Shown here one piece after another: positions 5,724 to 8,916 of a DNA stretch of 8,916 nt. Origin of the DNA: Cohaesibacteraceae bacterium (GTDB taxonomy: Bacteria; Pseudomonadota; Alphaproteobacteria; Rhizobiales; Cohaesibacteraceae); NCBI GenBank assembly GCA_016764535.1, contig JAESRR010000025.1, positions 3,970 to 12,885 on the forward strand, in the 5' to 3' direction. The position numbers and the translations under genes were made by a program. Below the pieces are notes generated by a model that saw only the letters and a program-made list of their open reading frames with translations, was not told the DNA's origin and did not search any database. Position 1 is the first letter of the stretch. Each line of letters begins with the position of its first letter.

Positions 5724-6854
5724 ATGCGACATTTCTATGTTGTTATTGCATTGGGCCTCGGGCTTTCAGGTTGTCAATCCTATCTTGAGGGATCTTCAAA
5801 GCAAAATGCTCCATTGTCATCCAAAATAAAAAACAGGATGGCAAAACTGAATATGACAGCGGGAGACCCGATTGTTGTACGTATTTTCAAACAGGAAGCT
5901 GAACTTGAAGTCTGGAAACGGACACAGACCGGTCGTTACGCTCTTTTAAAATCCTATCCGATATGCAGCTGGTCCGGCGAGCTTGGTCCCAAGAAAAAAG
6001 AAGGGGACAGGCAGGCACCGGAGGGGTTCTATAGCATCACCCCGGGATTGATGAATCCCAGATCGAGCTATTATCTTGCTTTCAATATGGGATACCCAAA
6101 CAAGTTCGACCGGGCTCTGGGGCGAACCGGCAAACATCTGATGGTTCACGGTTCCTGTTCCTCACGTGGCTGTTATGCGATGGAAAACAAACAGATAGAG
6201 GAAATCTACGCGTTTGCCCGGGAAACGTTTTCTGCAGGTCAAAAAACGTTCCAGGTGCAGGCATTCCCATTTCGTATGACACCACAGAATATGGCCAGAC
6301 AAACCACCAGTCCGAATTTCGATTTTTGGAGAACCCTTAAAGAAGGGTCAGATCATTTCGAAGTCACAGGCAAGCCACCAAAAGTTGAAGTTTGCGGTCG
6401 CAATTATGTTTTTAACGCGGATGCCAATGGCAAATTGTTCAATGCCACACAGGCATGCCCCGCCTATGAAATTCCTGATCCAATTTATACCCAGGTCAGT
6501 CAGAAACAAATTACTGATGAAATTGCCTTTGTTCAAGCTCTGGAAGACTTGAAGATTGAACAGGCCCAGGTTGAAACCGCGCGGGATGTTGAAATTGTTG
6601 CCGCTTTTCAGCGGGTAACAAATGCGAGAAACGCGCCTGAAGAACCCAAAGCCGGTTCCGGTAACTGGTTTGGAAAGTTTCTTGGTAATAAAACAGTTCC
6701 CACTGTGACTACAGTGGAAAGCCCGGTTCTGGAAGTGGGAACAATCTTGCCAGGGGCGCCATTACCCAAAATAAATCCCGCCAGAACGAGTACAGGTGAT
6801 CCTGAAATTGTCAAAAAAGGGTTTTTTGCAAAACTAAATCCCTGGGGTAAATAG
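5724..6854 (+). CDS. Lipoprotein murein L,D-transpeptidase, YafK/DpaA type
   Basis: The 376-residue protein starts with a short lipoprotein signal peptide; the lipobox is LSGC with the acylated cysteine at 17. Q18 at position +2 would favour outer-membrane sorting by the E. coli rule. The YkuD catalytic domain covers about 48-180, with KEGDRQAPEGFYSITP (92-107) and the active-site block MVHGSCSSRGC (140-150), giving H142 and the nucleophile C150. The following YAM is typical of the YafK branch. E. coli DpaA/YafK of this branch releases Braun's lipoprotein from peptidoglycan; other L,D-transpeptidases make 3-3 crosslinks or attach proteins, so the reaction here is uncertain. Beyond the domain lie about 190 further residues: a region with C224 and C245 that might pair, a polar, possibly helical stretch at about 258-300, and a proline-rich tail. 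GGAG sits nine bases before the ATG. The gene is monocistronic and convergent with secA. Confidence 0.88.
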   Translation: MRHFYVVIALGLGLSGCQSYLEGSSKQNAPLSSKIKNRMAKLNMTAGDPIVVRIFKQEAELEVWKRTQTGRYALLKSYPICSWSGELGPKKKEGDRQAPEGFYSITPGLMNPRSSYYLAFNMGYPNKFDRALGRTGKHLMVHGSCSSRGCYAMENKQIEEIYAFARETFSAGQKTFQVQAFPFRMTPQNMARQTTSPNFDFWRTLKEGSDHFEVTGKPPKVEVCGRNYVFNADANGKLFNATQACPAYEIPDPIYTQVSQKQITDEIAFVQALEDLKIEQAQVETARDVEIVAAFQRVTNARNAPEEPKAGSGNWFGKFLGNKTVPTVTTVESPVLEVGTILPGAPLPKINPARTSTGDPEIVKKGFFAKLNPWGK

Positions 6855-6939
6855 GGTGTTACGATTAGATCTGCAAGGCAAGTGTGATTGAGGGAATGCT
6901 CTAAAACAAAATATATTCGACAGGCTCAATCCTGATATG

Positions 6940-6962
6940 AAAAAGGCGGCTTTTCAGCCGCC
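6940..6962 (-). terminator. Rho-independent terminator after secA
   Basis: On the minus strand GGCGGC (6962-6957), loop TGAAAA and GCCGCC (6950-6945) form a perfect 6-bp GC stem followed by TTTTT (6944-6940), starting 8 bp past the secA stop. On the plus strand the stem is followed by CCCAAAATT and not a T-run, so it should not terminate the convergent L,D-transpeptidase transcript efficiently. Confidence 0.85.
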
Positions 6963-6969
6963 CCCAAAA

Positions 6970-8916
6970 TTAGAATTTTCCGTGGCAATGTTTATATTTT
7001 TTCCCCGATCCACATGGACATGGGGAATTCCTGGAAACTTTGCCCCAGGTCTCCTGATCTTCTGGATCCAGTTCTGCTATATCGTTTTCCCCGGTTTGGG
7101 GATTGAGATGCTGTTCATGCAGTTGAGACATATCGGGAGCAACAGGCTCGGGTGGTGCCAGCTCGATATATGAGAGCTGTTTGGTTACAACACGACGCAA
7201 ATTCGCCAGAAGTTCCTGAAACAACTCAAAAGTCTCTGCCTTGAATTCCTGCAACGGATCACGTTGACCATATCCGCGCAATCCAATGACCTGTCGCAGA
7301 TGATCAAGGGATACGAGATGTTCACGCCACAGATGGTCAAGAGTTTGCAGGAGTACAGATTTTTCTACCTGACGCATTACATCGGGTGTAAACCGGGCAA
7401 CTTTGGAAGCAAAGGCTTCATCGGCAAGGCGTTCCAGCCTTTCGCGAATCTCCTCGTCGGCGATACCTTCTTCCGCAGCCCAGTCCTTAATGGGTAAATC
7501 AAGAGCAAAGGATTCTTTTACCGCTTCCTGCAAACCTTCAGCATCCCATTGTTCCGCATAGGCTTTCTCTGGAATGTGATTTGATACCAGTTCGTCTATA
7601 ACCTCATGACGCATATCAATTACGGTATCAGTGACATTTTCATCCGTAATCAATTCAATACGCTGTTCAAAGATCACTTTGCGTTGATCGTTCATGACAT
7701 CGTCAAATTTCAGAAGATTCTTACGGATGTCAAAATTGCGCGCCTCGACTTTGGACTGTGCCCGTTCGAGTGCCTTGTTTATCCAGGGATGAACAATCGC
7801 TTCATCTTCCTGCAGGCCAAGTTTCTGAAGCATGCTGTCCATGCGCTCAGAGCCAAAAATTCGCATCAAATCATCTTGCAATGACAGGAAAAATTTGGAA
7901 CGGCCCGGATCGCCCTGGCGTCCGGAACGGCCACGTAACTGATTATCAATCCGGCGACTTTCGTGCCGCTCGGTTCCGATAACATATAATCCGCCGGCAT
8001 CCAGAGCTTCTTTTTTGAGAACCGCTACTTCCGACTGAATAGTCTCGGTCCGGGTTTTGCGTTCTGCTTCTTCGGTGATGTCGCCGAGCTCAAATTCGAC
8101 TCGCATGTCTACATTGCCGCCCAGTTGCACATCGGTGCCACGTCCGGCCATGTTGGTGGCGATAGTGATAGCGCCTGGCACACCGGCCTGAGCCACGATA
8201 TAGGCTTCCTGCTCGTGATGACGTGCATTCAGTACCCGATGCTCAATATTGTCTTTTGTGAGTATCGATGAGAGTTCCTCAGATTTTTCGATTGAAGTTG
8301 TGCCAACCAGCACAGGTTGCTTGCGGTCGTGGCACTCTTTCACCAGACGGATAATCGCCCGGTCTTTTTCAGTAACCGTGCGGTATACTTCATCGTGATC
8401 ATCAATTCGGGCAACATCCAGATTGGTCGGAACGTCAACAACATCCAGACCGTAAATGTCCATAAATTCTTCGGCTTCCGTTTGCGCGGTGCCAGTCATG
8501 CCGGATAATTTTGAATAGAGACGGAAATAGTTCTGGAATGTTACAGAAGCGAGTGTTTGGTTTTCTGGCTGTATGGCAGTGCCTTCTTTTGCTTCCAGTG
8601 CCTGATGCAAGCCTTCAGAATAGCGTCTGCCTTCCATCATTCTGCCAGTAAACTCGTCAATGATTACGACCTGATCATCCTTGACGATGTAATCCTTGTC
8701 TTTCGTGAACAGGGTATGGGCACGCAATGCCTGGTTAAGATGATGGACGAGGGTAACATTCTCGATATCATACAACGACGCGCCCTTCATCATGCCATTT
8801 TCAGTCAGGATCTCCTCGAGATGCTCGTTGCCCTGTTCTGTATAGCTTGATGATTTGGTTTTCTCGTCTATTTCATAGTCAGCTTCCACCAACTGCGGGA
8901 TCAGACGATCAATCGT
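6970..8916 (-). CDS. secA: Protein translocase ATPase SecA (partial, N-terminus outside window)
   Basis: SecA drives post-translational export through SecYEG by ATP hydrolysis. The frame stays open to the right edge, giving 648 C-terminal residues beginning [19 protein letters not shown]. Roughly 260 N-terminal residues, including the Walker A part of NBD1, are missing given a usual total near 900. The TTG at 8890-8892 is an internal leucine, not a start. Visible in order are the end of the preprotein-binding domain, [20 protein letters not shown], the LSGMTGTA region, NBD2 with [15 protein letters not shown] and [18 protein letters not shown], the helical scaffold and wing with [20 protein letters not shown], and the C-terminal zinc-binding SEC-C tail [14 protein letters not shown]. 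The tail binds SecB and ribosomes in E. coli. No frameshift or missing motif is seen. It ends in its own terminator, convergent with the L,D-transpeptidase gene. Confidence 0.97.
   Translation of the reverse strand, partial: TIDRLIPQLVEADYEIDEKTKSSSYTEQGNEHLEEILTENGMMKGASLYDIENVTLVHHLNQALRAHTLFTKDKDYIVKDDQVVIIDEFTGRMMEGRRYSEGLHQALEAKEGTAIQPENQTLASVTFQNYFRLYSKLSGMTGTAQTEAEEFMDIYGLDVVDVPTNLDVARIDDHDEVYRTVTEKDRAIIRLVKECHDRKQPVLVGTTSIEKSEELSSILTKDNIEHRVLNARHHEQEAYIVAQAGVPGAITIATNMAGRGTDVQLGGNVDMRVEFELGDITEEAERKTRTETIQSEVAVLKKEALDAGGLYVIGTERHESRRIDNQLRGRSGRQGDPGRSKFFLSLQDDLMRIFGSERMDSMLQKLGLQEDEAIVHPWINKALERAQSKVEARNFDIRKNLLKFDDVMNDQRKVIFEQRIELITDENVTDTVIDMRHEVIDELVSNHIPEKAYAEQWDAEGLQEAVKESFALDLPIKDWAAEEGIADEEIRERLERLADEAFASKVARFTPDVMRQVEKSVLLQTLDHLWREHLVSLDHLRQVIGLRGYGQRDPLQEFKAETFELFQELLANLRRVVTKQLSYIELAPPEPVAPDMSQLHEQHLNPQTGENDIAELDPEDQETWGKVSRNSPCPCGSGKKYKHCHGKF

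Noticed and set aside
6886..6931. Inverted repeat GATTGAG/CTCAATC after the L,D-transpeptidase gene
   Set aside because: The 7-bp arms are 32 nt apart, AT-rich, and not followed by a T-run, so it is not a convincing terminator for that gene.
8890..8892. TTG at the right edge as the start of a short SecA-like protein
   Set aside because: The frame stays open to the window edge and the eight residues before it (TIDRLIPQ) belong to the normal SecA sequence, so the gene is simply cut by the window.

Overview
This window looks like an ordinary stretch of core chromosome from an alphaproteobacterium. The evidence is the AroK-AroB-DUF21/CBS gene order, a small membrane-protein gene directly before xerD, an accA followed by a YafK-type L,D-transpeptidase, and protein sequences close in style to that class. 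Base composition is near 50% G+C or slightly below by eye, and similar across all genes. I see no insertion sequence, prophage, CRISPR array, tRNA or rRNA, and no composition break that would suggest transfer. The order within the class cannot be fixed from the sequence alone.

Layout. (1) Positions 1-105 (+) hold the last 34 codons of a PLP-dependent Cys/Met-metabolism enzyme, convergent with the next gene. (2) Positions 129-3123 (-) are a compact operon read aroK, aroB, then a DUF21/CBS/CorC-type membrane protein; both junctions are 4-bp ATGA stop/start overlaps. (3) Positions 3124-3343 form a divergent intergenic region. (4) Positions 3344-5494 (+) hold a 47-codon one-TM membrane protein too small for standard ORF cut-offs, then xerD 4 bp later, then accA with its own likely promoter and a clear intrinsic terminator at 5531-5568. 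(5) Positions 5724-6854 (+) encode a lipoprotein L,D-transpeptidase of the YafK/DpaA type. (6) Positions 6970-8916 (-) are the C-terminal 648 residues of SecA, entering from the right edge and ending in an intrinsic terminator.

The functions are housekeeping: two shikimate-pathway steps, chromosome dimer resolution, the first committed step of fatty acid synthesis, peptidoglycan/outer-membrane tethering, and protein export. I did not find a new defence, mobile or biosynthetic system. The points most worth a second look are the small ORF before xerD, the C-terminal extension of the L,D-transpeptidase with two similar aromatic/basic motifs, and a perfect 18-bp palindrome just before the aroB start.
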